This document shows positions 1-9,452 of a stretch of 64,000 nt of DNA, one piece after another. The notes under the pieces were generated by a model. It saw nothing but the letters and a program-made list of their open reading frames with translations. It was not told where the DNA came from and made no database searches. Both the position numbers and the translations under genes were made by a program. Location: contig NZ_SORW01000053.1 of NCBI RefSeq assembly GCF_004405105.1, positions 132,870-196,869 of the forward strand, in the 5' to 3' direction. This DNA comes from Jeotgalibacillus sp. R-1-5s-1. GTDB lineage: Bacteria; Bacillota; Bacilli; Bacillales; Jeotgalibacillaceae. Within the stretch, counting starts at the first letter, position 1, and each line of letters starts with the position of its first letter.

Positions 1-44
1 AATACCATAATCAGTAAAAATGGAATAATCGGATTCTTATTCAT
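1..44 (-). CDS. cccA: Cytochrome c-550 (CccA), N-terminal start only
   Basis: Only the first 14 codons are in the window; the gene runs off the left edge. The visible peptide begins MNKNPIIPFLLIMV, which resembles the N-terminal membrane anchor of Bacillus cytochrome c-550 as I remember it. That protein is a membrane-bound small c-type cytochrome passing electrons in the respiratory chain. A GGGAGGG ribosome-binding site lies just upstream of the ATG. In B. subtilis cccA is next to sigA, so the position supports the call. The haem CXXCH motif would lie outside the window, so the identity rests on the anchor sequence and synteny. Confidence 0.6.
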   Translation of the reverse strand, partial: MNKNPIIPFLLIMV

Positions 45-200
45 GTATAACCCTCCCTTTTCAGAAAAACTATGTAATTATCAACCCTATAATAGCAGGT
101 ATGAACACTACATATTTTACTTTACTTTATGGGAATCGGAAAGACCCAATACTCAACTTTTCCCTTTTTGTCGCATTTTAGACACAATCAATAAAATATT

Positions 201-1343
201 TTAGTACGCGCCGATTTCTCTTGAGATAACGGTTCTCTGGATTTCTGATGTCCCTTCACCGATCTCGAGCAGTTTGGCGTCTCTCAGGAATCTCTCAACG
301 TGGTACTCCTTCATATAACCATAACCGCCGTGAATCTGGATTGCCTGATCACATACCTCCATACAGATTTCAGAAGCATACAGCTTCGCCATCGAAGCTT
401 CTTTCGTGAATTTTCTTCCCTGATCCTTCAGCCAGGCTGCTTTATACGTCATGGTTCGTGCAAGTTCAATCTTCATCGCCATATCAGCAAGCTTAAACTG
501 GGTTACCTGGAACGACGCAATAGAACGGCCAAACTGCTGTCTTTCTTTTGAGTAACTGAGCGCTCGCTCGTATGCGGCCTGTGCGATTCCAACAGCCATT
601 GCCGCAATCCCGATCCGTCCTCCGTCAAGCGTTATCAAAAACTGCCGGAACCCTTCACCCCGTTTACCGAGCAGGTTTTCCTTTGGAACCTTAACGTCTT
701 CAAGGACAAGTTCGGTTGTATTTGAAGAGTGCAGCCCCATCTTTTCGTAGTTATCAATCACCTTGAATCCGTCAGCATCTGTTGGAACAATAATCGCACT
801 GATTTCTTTTTTTCCATCATTCATTCCTGTAACAGCCGTTAATGCCAAAAACTTTGCATGACTGGCATTTGTAATGTAGCTTTTGTTTCCATTAATAATG
901 AATGAATCATCGGTTTCTTTTACGGAGGTCTGGGTACCGCCTGCATCGGAGCCTGCATTCGGCTCTGTCAGTCCGAACGCGCCAAATGATTCTCCAGAAC
1001 AGATTTGTGGCAGATATGTTTCTTTCTGCTCCTGCGTTCCGAATAAGCTGATCGGTGCACCACCCAATGAAATATGCGCTGAATACGTGATGCCAGTCGA
1101 GCCGCATGCCCTGCTTAACTCTTCTGTTACGATCGCAAAGCTTGTCGTGTCAGCACCCGCTCCCCCAAATTCCTCCGGAAACGGCAGTCCCATCATCCCC
1201 ATTTCTGAGAGCTGCCTGAAAATATCAACAGGAAATTCCTTCGTCCGGTCTCTGTCCAATGCGCCCGGAGCAACAACCTCCTGAGAAAATTCCCTCATTG
1301 TTTTTTGAATCATCTTCTGTTCCTGTGTAAGATCGAAATTCAT
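201..1343 (-). CDS. Acyl-CoA dehydrogenase, short-chain/butyryl type
   Basis: A 380-residue FAD flavoenzyme that oxidises acyl-CoA to trans-2-enoyl-CoA in fatty-acid or branched-chain catabolism, passing electrons to ETF. It shows the family order: helical N-terminal domain, beta domain with FGLTEPNAGSD, and a C-terminal helical domain with RQQFGRSIASFQ and IQIHGGYGYMKEY. The motif IGEGTSEIQR near residue 362 carries the usual catalytic glutamate. Length is normal. I start at 1343 rather than 1349 because AAGGGGG directly abuts the upstream ATG, leaving 6 nt to the second ATG. It resembles butyryl-CoA dehydrogenases (MmgC/AcdA-like), but the exact chain-length preference cannot be read from sequence. 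Confidence 0.9.
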   Translation of the reverse strand: MNFDLTQEQKMIQKTMREFSQEVVAPGALDRDRTKEFPVDIFRQLSEMGMMGLPFPEEFGGAGADTTSFAIVTEELSRACGSTGITYSAHISLGGAPISLFGTQEQKETYLPQICSGESFGAFGLTEPNAGSDAGGTQTSVKETDDSFIINGNKSYITNASHAKFLALTAVTGMNDGKKEISAIIVPTDADGFKVIDNYEKMGLHSSNTTELVLEDVKVPKENLLGKRGEGFRQFLITLDGGRIGIAAMAVGIAQAAYERALSYSKERQQFGRSIASFQVTQFKLADMAMKIELARTMTYKAAWLKDQGRKFTKEASMAKLYASEICMEVCDQAIQIHGGYGYMKEYHVERFLRDAKLLEIGEGTSEIQRTVISREIGAY

Positions 1344-1390
1344 GTTCATCCCCCTTGTTTGTATCCGCTTACATTTCCATTATAAAAGAA

Positions 1391-1412
1391 AAGGCTGAAA
1401 ACTCACAACCTT
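1391..1412 (-). terminator. Intrinsic terminator after the 1451-1993 gene
   Basis: On the minus strand AAGGTTG pairs with CAGCCTT (7 bp, one G-U) around an 8-nt loop, followed by TTCTTTT. It sits between the membrane-protein gene and the acyl-CoA dehydrogenase, so the two are probably separate transcripts. Confidence 0.55.
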
Positions 1413-1450
1413 ATCTATTTTTAAACTTTTCAATTGTGATGATCTCAATT

Positions 1451-1993
1451 TTATGTAAGGAAAATAAATCCTGTTAATACGAGAAGGCCGATTATGCCCG
1501 AATACGTAAAATACTGATAATTTCTTATGTAACCGTAAATGGACCAGAGCACACATTGAAGGCCGATCACCCAGAGTATAACAACTGGACTCGTTGGAAA
1601 GTAGACAGCACAATATTCAATGGACAGCAGCAAAATGGCAAAGGCAACAATAATTCTGCTTAACACCTGAAGAAAAGGGAACACACTTTTTCTGGATGCA
1701 ATAAACAACAGTAAAAAGGAGACACCCAATATAAGAGCGGTTTGCAATATAATTGACAATTCAGTAAAATAGAAAACAATAAACAGAATAGCCGTAAAGA
1801 GAAGGACAAATATGTTAACTGAATTTAATGTAATTCGGCGCTTTTGCAGAATCGACTTACTTTTTTCCGGCTCTGCATCTTCTCCACTGCTGTATAAATT
1901 AATTAAAAAATCACAGTAATGTGAGGGAAGAAGGTTACGATCCTTCCAGTAATTTATTTCATTCAGGATGATTTTTTTTCTTTGTTCGTTCAT
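1451..1993 (-). CDS. Hypothetical polytopic membrane protein
   Basis: I do not recognise this 180-residue protein with certainty. Residues 1-55 are charged and soluble (MNEQRKKIILNEINYWKDRN). Then come about five hydrophobic segments roughly at 60-80, 83-95, 105-122, 128-148 and 155-178, so it is an integral membrane protein with a cytoplasmic N-terminus. AGGAGGTGG lies 7 nt before the ATG. It lies downstream of sigA, in the same direction, but a strong terminator separates them and another follows it, so it is likely monocistronic. The N-terminal pattern recalls DUF2157-like membrane proteins, but this is a weak resemblance. Confidence 0.75.
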   Translation of the reverse strand: MNEQRKKIILNEINYWKDRNLLPSHYCDFLINLYSSGEDAEPEKSKSILQKRRITLNSVNIFVLLFTAILFIVFYFTELSIILQTALILGVSFLLLFIASRKSVFPFLQVLSRIIVAFAILLLSIEYCAVYFPTSPVVILWVIGLQCVLWSIYGYIRNYQYFTYSGIIGLLVLTGFIFLT

Positions 1994-2061
1994 TTAACCA
2001 CCTCCTGCTCCTATTATACATTTCGACATGAGTGGGCGGTTTGTTTAGAAATTAAAAACAG

Positions 2062-2106
2062 TCAAAAAAAATCTGCTTCAGACCACATGTGTCTGAAACA
2101 GATTCT
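2062..2106 (-). terminator. Terminator of the dnaG-sigA operon
   Basis: The minus-strand RNA forms AATCTG-TTTCAGAC paired with GTCTGAA-CAGATT around a short CACATGT-type loop. It is followed by a run of eight U immediately after the stem. It lies 8 nt beyond the sigA stop codon. Confidence 0.85.
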
Positions 2107-2113
2107 CACATTT

Positions 2114-3244
2114 CTATTCAAGAAAATCCTTTAATCGTTTGCTTCGGCTAGGGTGTCTGAGCTTTCTGAGGGCTTTGGCTTCAATCTGACGAATACGCTC
2201 TCTTGTTACCCCAAATACTTTACCCACTTCTTCAAGTGTACGTGTACGACCATCGTCAAGACCAAAACGGAGACGCAACACGTTTTCCTCACGGTCAGTC
2301 AAGGTATCCAGCACGTCTTCAAGCTGTTCTTTTAACAGCTCGTACGCAGCATGCTCTGATGGAGACTGGGCTTCTGAATCCTCAATGAAGTCGCCAAGGT
2401 GTGAATCATCTTCTTCACCGATTGGTGTTTCAAGGGAAACCGGCTCCTGGGCAATTTTCAGGATTTCACGAACCTTTTCAGGCGTTAAATCCATCTCTTC
2501 TGAAATTTCCTCTGGTGATGGCTCACGGCCTAAATCCTGAAGGAGCTGACGCTGAACACGAATCAGTTTATTGATGGTTTCAACCATGTGAACCGGAATC
2601 CGGATCGTTCTGGCCTGGTCAGCGATAGCACGGGTGATTGCCTGACGGATCCACCAGGTTGCGTAAGTTGAAAATTTAAACCCCTTGCGGTGATCAAATT
2701 TTTCAACGGCTTTGATCAGACCCATGTTGCCCTCCTGAATCAGATCAAGAAACAGCATACCACGTCCAACATAACGCTTGGCGATACTCACAACAAGTCT
2801 CAGGTTTGCTTCAGCAAGTCTGCGTTTCGCTTCTTCATCACCCTGTTCAATCCGTGTCGCAAGGGAAATCTCTTCCTGAGCAGATAAGAGATCAACGCGT
2901 CCTATCTCTTTCAGATACATTCTGACAGGGTCATTAATTTTTACTCCAGGCGGAACACTTAAATCGTTCAGGTCAAACTCTTCTTCAGCTTCCTTACCAA
3001 GTTCGGTAATTGATGGATCTGCCTCCGTATTTTCTTTCATGACCTCTACACCCTGTTCGCCAAGCTGCTCGTAAAATTCTTCGATCTGTTCTGTATCCAA
3101 TTCAAAGCTGGCAAGCTTTTCAGCAATATCCTCGTAAGTGATTTCACCGTTTTTCTTCGCCGTTTCCAGCAATTGTGCTTTCACCGCATCGAGTGTTAAT
3201 GTTTCAGTTTCTGTTTGTTTGGAACGTGTTGACTTCTCAGCCAT
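2114..3244 (-). CDS. sigA: RNA polymerase housekeeping sigma factor SigA
   Basis: Primary sigma-70 factor directing core RNA polymerase to -10/-35 promoters of growth genes. The 376-residue protein has a divergent acidic N-terminus (region 1.1), then the highly conserved regions: 2.1-2.4 including [18 protein letters not shown], region 3, and region 4 with the helix-turn-helix [20 protein letters not shown]. The end KRLKDFLE matches B. subtilis SigA. I start at the ATG at 3244 because GGAAGGAGGGGG precedes it at good distance. The upstream TTG at 3262 has no ribosome-binding site. It is last in the yqxD-dnaG-sigA block and only 32 nt from dnaG. Confidence 0.98.
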   Translation of the reverse strand: MAEKSTRSKQTETETLTLDAVKAQLLETAKKNGEITYEDIAEKLASFELDTEQIEEFYEQLGEQGVEVMKENTEADPSITELGKEAEEEFDLNDLSVPPGVKINDPVRMYLKEIGRVDLLSAQEEISLATRIEQGDEEAKRRLAEANLRLVVSIAKRYVGRGMLFLDLIQEGNMGLIKAVEKFDHRKGFKFSTYATWWIRQAITRAIADQARTIRIPVHMVETINKLIRVQRQLLQDLGREPSPEEISEEMDLTPEKVREILKIAQEPVSLETPIGEEDDSHLGDFIEDSEAQSPSEHAAYELLKEQLEDVLDTLTDREENVLRLRFGLDDGRTRTLEEVGKVFGVTRERIRQIEAKALRKLRHPSRSKRLKDFLE

Positions 3245-3276
3245 TAGTCCCCCTCCTTCCAACTTCCTTGCCTTAT

Positions 3277-5097
3277 TTATCTCTTAAGAGCTTTCCACAG
3301 CTGGAAAATTTCCATTCCCAATTCTGTGGCTTTCTTAACATCATTCATTTGTTCCGCCTGCTTTAACGCAAGCTCTTTTTCTTTAATATGCATTAACTTC
3401 TGATGTTTCAATACCTCATTGACGCAATCAGTCAATTCAGATTTTGTCACCTCAGAATTTACTTCCGTCATGGATAGCTCTGCTGCTGCAGCCCTCAGAT
3501 GCCGATCAGGAATGAATTGAATAAAGGCACCTGGGTCAGCCCTGCCGCCATTTTCATAATAAGCCAGCAGGTACGTATATAACGCCTGATAATCATCCGT
3601 GTTAAAAGGCTGATCGCCTAGCAGTGACTGGACTGTATAAGTCGTTTCTTCACTGCCCATCATATAAATGAGCAGGTGCTGCTCTGCACGGTAGTAGGCT
3701 TTTTTATTCTCTTTACTGCTTTTAGCAGGCAAATGCTGCTCTACAGGTGGAGAAGGTTCCGGTTGAACCGGTTCTGAAGCAGGACGCATTTTATTCAATT
3801 GCTCCTGAAGAGACTGGATTGAAACACCCGAGTCCTCTGAAAGCTGTTTGAGATAAAGCTCCTTTTCAATCGCATTGCTCAGGGAGCCGATTTCACGGAT
3901 CATCGCCTGAACATATTGAATTCTGCCATCCTCTGTGTTCATATTCACAGACAACTTGTGATAGCGGAGTTTAAAACTCATCAATGAAACAGCCGAATCA
4001 ATAATGTCTGTTTTAAATGCGTCTGGTCCTTTTTGCTGGATATAATCATCAGGATCCAGCCCGTTTGGCAACATCGCCACTTTAACAGACAAACCTTTCC
4101 CGGTTAAATCCTGAGCCGCCCGGTAAGCAGCTGCTATACCGGCTTTATCCCCATCGTAGCAAACTACAATGGAATCAGTCAGCCGTCTGATCTGCTGTAT
4201 ATGCTCTCCAGTAAGCGATGTACCCATTGTGGCGATCGCATTGTGGACAACTCCGGATGCAGCAATCACATCAGCAAAACCTTCAAATAAAATGGCCGAT
4301 TTGTTTTTCCTGATGGCACCGCGTGCATGGTGGTAGTTAAACAATATTTTATTTTTTTGAAAAAGTGGTGTTTCCGGGCTGTTCAGATACTTAGGGTCTT
4401 CTTTCCCAGGGTTAATCATACGCCCTGAAAAACCAACCGTCTTTCCTCTTTCATCGGTAAGAGGAAACATGATCCTTCCTCTGAACCGGTCAAAATAAGA
4501 ACCGTCATCCCTTTTGATGATCAGTCCTGCCTGTTCCATAGAAGGTAAACTGAATTCTCTTTTCTCAAGAAGCTTAGCAGCGAACTCCCAGTTAGGAAGT
4601 GCCCAGCCCACCTTATATGTTTTAAGCTGTTCATCTGTAAAACCGCGATTGTGAAGATACTCCAGCGCTTCCTGGCCTTCTTCCGTATTCATCAGGAGAT
4701 GATGATAAAGTTTTTCAAGCAGTTCGTGTGCATCCAGATGATCCTGAAATTCCCTGCTTTCATTCGTTTTCAGATGATCCTGGGTGCTGCCGGTATCGGA
4801 AAACTCATAATCCACACCTACTTTTTCACCCAGCTGAATGACAGCTTCCTGAAAGGAAAGGCCGTCATGATCCATCAGAAACGTATATACATTACCTCCT
4901 GCACCGCAGCCGAAGCAGTGAAAAATCTGCTTTTCCGGAGACACAGAAAAAGAAGGAGAATTTTCCCCGTGGAACGGGCATAAACCAAAATAATTCCTTC
5001 CCTGCTTTTTCAGCTGAACATATTCGCTTATTATATCCACGATGTCAGTTTTGCTGCGGATCTGGTCAACGACTTCTTCTGGAATTCTTTCTGACAC
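3277..5097 (-). CDS. dnaG: DNA primase DnaG
   Basis: Synthesises RNA primers for lagging-strand and initiation synthesis together with the DnaB-type helicase. The 606-residue protein has the N-terminal CHC2 zinc ribbon (Cys40, His43, Cys61, Cys64), the catalytic core, and the Toprim fold with FEGFADVIA near 265 and the metal-binding CYDGDKAG near 310. A helical C-terminal helicase-interaction domain follows. Translation starts at GTG 5097; the reading frame aligns with the start of B. subtilis DnaG. It precedes sigA in the classic macromolecular-synthesis operon, although the usual operon partner rpsU lies elsewhere (21.2 kb), as in other Bacilli. Confidence 0.97.
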   Translation of the reverse strand: MSERIPEEVVDQIRSKTDIVDIISEYVQLKKQGRNYFGLCPFHGENSPSFSVSPEKQIFHCFGCGAGGNVYTFLMDHDGLSFQEAVIQLGEKVGVDYEFSDTGSTQDHLKTNESREFQDHLDAHELLEKLYHHLLMNTEEGQEALEYLHNRGFTDEQLKTYKVGWALPNWEFAAKLLEKREFSLPSMEQAGLIIKRDDGSYFDRFRGRIMFPLTDERGKTVGFSGRMINPGKEDPKYLNSPETPLFQKNKILFNYHHARGAIRKNKSAILFEGFADVIAASGVVHNAIATMGTSLTGEHIQQIRRLTDSIVVCYDGDKAGIAAAYRAAQDLTGKGLSVKVAMLPNGLDPDDYIQQKGPDAFKTDIIDSAVSLMSFKLRYHKLSVNMNTEDGRIQYVQAMIREIGSLSNAIEKELYLKQLSEDSGVSIQSLQEQLNKMRPASEPVQPEPSPPVEQHLPAKSSKENKKAYYRAEQHLLIYMMGSEETTYTVQSLLGDQPFNTDDYQALYTYLLAYYENGGRADPGAFIQFIPDRHLRAAAAELSMTEVNSEVTKSELTDCVNEVLKHQKLMHIKEKELALKQAEQMNDVKKATELGMEIFQLWKALKR

Positions 5098-5145
5098 GTG
5101 TTCACCACCAGTTTATTTCTTGTCACCTATGATATTCGCCAAAAA

Positions 5146-5622
5146 TCAAGCTTTTCCTTCAAGTTCAAACAAAAACTTTAAAAACGTCTTTGAAAAAGCC
5201 TCGACTTCTATCATGGTTAATTTTTTGGGGCCGGAAGAATAGTTCCCTTTTTTCCGCTCCATCTGGTGGAGGTACCGGAAAGATAAGCTGGTCTCGATCT
5301 TATCAGGTTTGTATTCTTTTCCCCTGGGCGAAAGGGCATAAACACCCTTCGACAGGACAAGGGAGGCAAGTCCGATATCCTGGGTAACCACGATATCCCC
5401 TTTCCTGACGCGATTGGCTATGTAAAGATCAGCAGCCTCTTTTCCGTCATCAATGAAGGTCCAAAGCAAACGATCTGCTTCAGGACTAAAATGGCGGTAG
5501 GAGGCAATAAATCGGCACATACCTGCTGAATCTTCCATAAGCCTTACTATTTCTTCCTTTATGACAGAGGGGCATGCATCTGCATCAACATAAACTGTAA
5601 ATCCACTTTTACATTCATTCAT
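5146..5622 (-). CDS. yqxD: YaiI/YqxD family protein (DUF188)
   Basis: A 158-residue member of the UPF0178/DUF188 family, which has a PIN-like or NYN-like nuclease fold; its role is unknown. The family signature VYVDADACPSVIKEEI appears at residues 9-24, with the later acidic motif VVTQDIGLASLVLSKG near 80-95. In Bacillales it heads the dnaG-sigA operon, and the same order is seen here. The gap to dnaG is 48 nt with no terminator, so co-transcription is likely. Function remains undefined in the family as far as I know. Confidence 0.9.
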   Translation of the reverse strand: MNECKSGFTVYVDADACPSVIKEEIVRLMEDSAGMCRFIASYRHFSPEADRLLWTFIDDGKEAADLYIANRVRKGDIVVTQDIGLASLVLSKGVYALSPRGKEYKPDKIETSLSFRYLHQMERKKGNYSSGPKKLTMIEVEAFSKTFLKFLFELEGKA

Positions 5623-5735
5623 AAATGATCATTTCTACAAAAAATGCAGAACTCCTTTAATGAGTCAAAATAACTTTTTATCACAATTTTTTATTATAAT
5701 ATATATGTCCCTATACGGCTATCTTTTTTAACGAA

Positions 5736-5775
5736 ATAAAAACAAAAGATGCCTGAGACACCTTTTGTTTGATGA
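5736..5775 (-). terminator. Terminator of the ccpN-ppsR operon
   Basis: AAACAAAAG pairs with CTTTTGTTT around a TGTCTCAGGCAT-type loop. On the minus strand it is followed by TTTTTATTT. It closes the ppsR transcript 50 nt past its stop codon and isolates it from yqxD. Confidence 0.8.
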
Positions 5776-5827
5776 ACCACTGATTTTATTGACTTAAATT
5801 CTTTTCAATGGAATGATGATTCAGCTG

Positions 5828-6634
5828 TTAACTCATCATATCATTCAGAATTACATTGGCTGTTTCCTCTACCGCCTTGTTTGTTACATCAATCACTGGA
5901 CAGCCGATTTTTCCTGCAACACGTTCAAAGTGATCGAGCTCTTCCTGTATTCTTTCCATTTTGGCATAGGTCGCGTCATCCTTCAACCCGAGCGCAATTA
6001 ACCGTTCCTTCCGGATATGATTCAGCTTATCAGGGCTGATTTTCAGTCCGTAGCACTTCTTTGGATTGACTTTATAAAGCTCTTCAGGAGGATCAATTTC
6101 CGGTACAAGCGGTACGTTGGCAACCTTTAAACGCTTGTGGGCAAGATATTGTGATAAAGGTGTTTTTGACGTTCTTGAAACCCCTACTAGGACAATATCC
6201 GCTTTTAAAATGCCGCGTGGATCTCTGCCGTCATCATATTTAACAGCAAACTCAATGGCCTCAATCTTTTTGAAATAATCTTCATCAAGGTCATGCACCA
6301 TGCCCGGCTCATTGATTGGCGATTCCTCACATACTTCCTGAAGTGAAGAGATAATCGGTCCCACAACATCATGTGCGGTAATGTTGTGCACTTTTACCTG
6401 TTCTTCAATGTAATCACGAATATGAGGCTTTACAAGTGTATAAACGATAATTCCGTGATTATCTTTTGCCAGACTGATAACCTCATCCACATGAACCGTT
6501 TCTTCAATATATGGAAACCGTTTAATTGATACGGATTTTCTGGACTGACGGAACTGACTCACACAGGCTTTTGCAACGAGCTCAGCCGTTTCCCCTACTG
6601 AATCCGATACGACATATACATGTACTTCATTCAT
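5828..6634 (-). CDS. ppsR: Pyruvate, phosphate dikinase regulatory protein PpsR (YqfL)
   Basis: Bifunctional serine/threonine kinase and Pi-dependent phosphorylase of the DUF299 family, which switches PEP synthase or pyruvate phosphate dikinase off and on. The 268-residue length is normal. The nucleotide-binding P-loop GVSRTSKT is at residues 151-158, and the N-terminal [16 protein letters not shown] motif is intact. It sits 12 nt downstream of ccpN, as in B. subtilis, where YqfL modulates CcpN activity in gluconeogenic control. The regulatory link is established for B. subtilis and only inferred here. No dikinase target gene is in the window. Confidence 0.93.
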   Translation of the reverse strand: MNEVHVYVVSDSVGETAELVAKACVSQFRQSRKSVSIKRFPYIEETVHVDEVISLAKDNHGIIVYTLVKPHIRDYIEEQVKVHNITAHDVVGPIISSLQEVCEESPINEPGMVHDLDEDYFKKIEAIEFAVKYDDGRDPRGILKADIVLVGVSRTSKTPLSQYLAHKRLKVANVPLVPEIDPPEELYKVNPKKCYGLKISPDKLNHIRKERLIALGLKDDATYAKMERIQEELDHFERVAGKIGCPVIDVTNKAVEETANVILNDMMS

Positions 6635-6646
6635 TTAAGCACCACC

Positions 6647-7282
6647 CTACACTTCATCCTTTGACAGACTGACAAAGGCTTTTGTAATATTCGTTTTTGT
6701 AATTCTTCCGAAGACTTCATAGCCCTTTTCCGTTTTCCTGACGACCGGAAGAGAATCAATCTGTTTTTCAATCAGCTTGGCTGCTACGCTGACGAGCATA
6801 TCATCCTGCTCACAGTAGGTAACATTGGGCATTCTCGTCATAATGACATTAACCGGCAGACTCGTCAGATCCTGCTGCCCGATGCTTGCACGGAGCAGAT
6901 CCTTTCTCGAAAGGACGCCTGAAAGCATGCCTTTCTGATCGAGTACAAATAATGTTCCCACATCTTCTAAAAACATATGGCAGATCGCATCGTACACGGA
7001 TACATTATCCTGTACAACGACCGGCATGGACTGATAATCTTTAACATACAGCTTTTTTAAATTTTCCGTCAGCAGCTGCGTACCTGATTTACCTGTATAA
7101 AAATAGCCAACCCTTGGACGCGCATCTAAAAATCCTGCCATTGTCAAAATCGCAAGGTCCGGTCTCAGGGTTGCTCTTGTAAGATGTAATCTGTCAGCAA
7201 TTTGTTCACCTGTAATCGGTCCGTCTGCCTTCACAATGCGCAGAATTTCCGATTGTCTTTTGTTCAGTTCGATCTTGTTCAC
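6647..7282 (-). CDS. ccpN: Transcriptional repressor CcpN
   Basis: Represses gluconeogenic genes (gapB, pckA) and the sr1 RNA in B. subtilis when glycolytic substrates are present. The protein has an N-terminal winged helix (IELNKRQSEILRIVK...LTRATLRPDLAILTMAGF) followed by two CBS domains (about 75-130 and 140-200) that bind adenine nucleotides. I start at GTG 7282 because it aligns residue-for-residue with the B. subtilis start. The longer frame to 7315 would begin at a TTG inside the promoter region without a ribosome-binding site. The GTG at 7285 cannot be excluded. It is the first gene of the ccpN-ppsR operon. Confidence 0.92.
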   Translation of the reverse strand: MNKIELNKRQSEILRIVKADGPITGEQIADRLHLTRATLRPDLAILTMAGFLDARPRVGYFYTGKSGTQLLTENLKKLYVKDYQSMPVVVQDNVSVYDAICHMFLEDVGTLFVLDQKGMLSGVLSRKDLLRASIGQQDLTSLPVNVIMTRMPNVTYCEQDDMLVSVAAKLIEKQIDSLPVVRKTEKGYEVFGRITKTNITKAFVSLSKDEV

Positions 7283-7419
7283 CACCCGGCGGAATAATGT
7301 TATACTGTTTTCCAATATTATATACTAAATGAAATCTGCGTCCTAGTAAACAGGAATGCTTAAAATGATTTTTTTAACTGACGATTGTTTTCACTGAAAA
7401 ACCGTGGTAGGATAAAGCA

Positions 7420-7630
7420 AGAATTAAATAAGATGTGCGCAATGAAGGAATTATAAGTACCTGACCAAAGCGACCGGGGATCGTGTAAGCCCGGATTCAG
7501 GGAAACGGCACTCCTGAGCAATGCACCCCAACAAAGTGAATGCACAAGTGGCATTAACCAGGGTGGAACCGCGGTCAGACAGCACCGTCCCTGGACTAAT
7601 CTTAATTAGTCCAGGGACGGTGCTGTTTTT
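7420..7630 (+). promoter_or_regulatory. Glycine T-box leader of glyQS
   Basis: A tRNA-sensing riboswitch that lets transcription continue only when uncharged tRNA-Gly binds. The invariant T-box sequence AGGGTGGAACCGCG lies at 7560-7573 and would form the antiterminator with the adjacent bases. The competing terminator is at 7580-7630. The upstream part (7425-7540) holds the Stem I region. I could not fix the specifier loop with confidence, so the glycine specificity comes from the downstream gene. The length and order are typical of the family. Confidence 0.92.
7580..7630 (+). terminator. T-box terminator hairpin of glyQS
   Basis: A perfect 21-bp stem (7580-7600 with 7605-7625) closes a 4-nt CTTA loop and runs straight into five T. 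It is unusually long and uninterrupted for a T-box terminator, so the off state should be tight. Confidence 0.95.
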
Positions 7631-7692
7631 ATTTGCAAGCGGCTCAGATGCCCCTTTGCAGCGCAAACATCAATTTAAAGGAGAGATGACCT

Positions 7693-9072
7693 ATGACAAA
7701 AAATATGGATGATATCGTCCAGCTCGCGAAACACCGCGGATTCGTATTCCCCGGTTCGGAGATTTACGGAGGACTGGCTAACACATGGGATTACGGTCCA
7801 CTCGGTATCGAACTTAAAAACAATATTAAAAAAGCATGGTGGAAAAAATTTATTCAGGAGTCCAAGCATAATGTCGGACTTGATGCCTCTATCCTGATGA
7901 ACCCGAAAACATGGGAAGCTTCAGGACATATCGGAAACTTCAATGACCCGATGATTGACTGTAAAAGCTGTAAAGCCCGCCACCGTGCAGATAAACTGAT
8001 TGAAGCTCATTACGAGGCCAAAGGTGAGGAAAAAATCGTCGATGGACTTCCATTCAGCGAAATGCAGAAAATGATTGAAGAAGAAAACATCTCATGTCCG
8101 ACTTGCGGAGCAAACGATTTTACTGAAATCCGCCAGTTTAACCTGATGTTCAAAACGCATCAGGGCGTAACAGAAGGATCAACAAACGAGATCTTCCTTC
8201 GTCCTGAGACTGCACAGGGAATCTTCGTAAACTTTAAAAATGTACAGCGCACGATGAGAAAACGCGTTCCATTCGGAATCGGTCAAATCGGTAAAAGTTT
8301 CCGTAACGAAATTACACCGGGTAACTTTACATTCCGTACGAGAGAATTTGAACAGATGGAGCTTGAATTTTTCTGTAAGCCTGGAGACGACCTTGAGTGG
8401 TTCAGCTACTGGCGTGAATTCTGTAAAAACTGGCTGTTAAACCTTGGTATGAAAGAAGACAGCATGCGCCTGCGTGACCATGACGAAGATGAGCTTTCAC
8501 ATTACAGTAATGCCACAACAGATATCGAATTCCGCTTCCCATTCGGCTGGGGCGAGCTCTGGGGTATCGCTGACCGCACAGACTTCGACCTGAAACAGCA
8601 TATGGAGCATTCTAACGAAGACTTCACGTATCTGGATCAGCAGACAAACGAGCGCTACGTCCCATACTGTATCGAGCCTTCACTTGGTGCTGACCGCGTT
8701 ACACTGGCCTTCCTTTGCGATGCCTACGAGCAGGAAGAGCTTGAAAATGACAGCCGTACCGTGCTTCGCTTCCACCCGGCTCTGGCGCCGTTTAAAGCGG
8801 CCGTATTGCCACTGTCTAAAAAACTTGGTGACGAAGCGATCAAAGTATACGAAGAGCTGTCACAACACTTTATGGTTGACTATGACGAGTCACAGTCGAT
8901 CGGTAAACGCTACCGTCGCCAGGATGAGATTGGAACGCCATACTGTATCACGTTTGACTTTGATTCTCTTGAGGATCAGCAGGTAACCGTACGTCACCGC
9001 GACACAATGGAACAAGTACGCATGCCAATCGCAGAAGTGAAATCCTTTATTGAAAACGCGATTAAGTTTTAA
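7693..9072 (+). CDS. glyQS: Glycyl-tRNA synthetase, single-chain class II type
   Basis: Charges tRNA-Gly with glycine. This is the homodimeric 459-residue type also found in archaea and eukaryotes, Staphylococcus and several Bacillales, not the GlyQ/GlyS two-subunit enzyme of B. subtilis. Class II motifs are present: motif 2 with [25 protein letters not shown] near 205-230 and motif 3 with [13 protein letters not shown] near 328. A zinc-binding cysteine set ([13 protein letters not shown]) lies in the insertion around 95-145. The C-terminal anticodon-binding domain ends at IENAIKF. AAAGGAGAG precedes the ATG. It is the only sizeable + strand gene in the first 36 kb and is controlled by its T-box leader. 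Confidence 0.97.
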   Translation: MTKNMDDIVQLAKHRGFVFPGSEIYGGLANTWDYGPLGIELKNNIKKAWWKKFIQESKHNVGLDASILMNPKTWEASGHIGNFNDPMIDCKSCKARHRADKLIEAHYEAKGEEKIVDGLPFSEMQKMIEEENISCPTCGANDFTEIRQFNLMFKTHQGVTEGSTNEIFLRPETAQGIFVNFKNVQRTMRKRVPFGIGQIGKSFRNEITPGNFTFRTREFEQMELEFFCKPGDDLEWFSYWREFCKNWLLNLGMKEDSMRLRDHDEDELSHYSNATTDIEFRFPFGWGELWGIADRTDFDLKQHMEHSNEDFTYLDQQTNERYVPYCIEPSLGADRVTLAFLCDAYEQEELENDSRTVLRFHPALAPFKAAVLPLSKKLGDEAIKVYEELSQHFMVDYDESQSIGKRYRRQDEIGTPYCITFDFDSLEDQQVTVRHRDTMEQVRMPIAEVKSFIENAIKF

Positions 9073-9080
9073 ATAAAACC

Positions 9081-9195
9081 GTACCGGGGGATTCCTCCGC
9101 TTTCCGCGGCCGCGCGGTGAGCCAGCTAGCGCTCTGCGCTACGCTGTCTCACCTGTCGCTCCTCTGCCGCAGGAGTCTGCGGAATCCCCCGGTAC
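9081..9195 (-). repeat. Structured intergenic repeat, copy A (short form)
   Basis: A 115-bp element directly after glyQS. Its ends are a perfect 15-bp inverted repeat (gtaccgggggattcc at 9081-9095 against 9181-9195). Read on the minus strand, the interior carries GACTCCTGCGGC, a block AGCGACAGGTGAGACAGCGTAG, GCTAGCTGGCTCACCGCGCGG and the closing CGCGGAAAGCGGAGG. The same blocks in the same order occur in copy C at 49.4 kb. Because it follows the glyQS stop codon by 8 bp, it may also serve as that gene's terminator. It contains no plausible ORF. Confidence 0.85.
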
Positions 9196-9452
9196 TTTGT
9201 ATGTATTTTAAAGATTTTAGTGACTACAATGCCTTCAATTTGTCCTAAACTTCAACGTCATAAAATAATTTAAAACTCATTTAACAACTCTCCTACCCCT
9301 TTCTCCCTTGATCTTAATTTATCAACACAATTCGGTAATTTTATAACTGTGTATCCTTGTTTGACATTTATTGTTGCTAATTCAACAATTCTAACTTTGA
9401 TCTGTGAATTCAAGATATTTATTGCTCAATATGAAAACTATTTTATTAAAAA
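9196..9452. other. Intergenic stretch between repeat copies A and B
   Basis: This A+T-rich DNA between two repeat elements holds no ORF with a ribosome-binding site, no RNA gene and no hairpin I could support. It may be decayed sequence. Confidence 0.5.

Noticed and set aside
883..1284. Open frame of 133 codons on the + strand
   Set aside because: It lies fully inside the acyl-CoA dehydrogenase gene in antisense, has no ribosome-binding site and resembles no family.
9196..9452. tRNA or other RNA gene in the glyQS-recO gap
   Set aside because: I found no cloverleaf arms, GTTCGA-type T-loop or CCA end in this stretch or elsewhere in the window.
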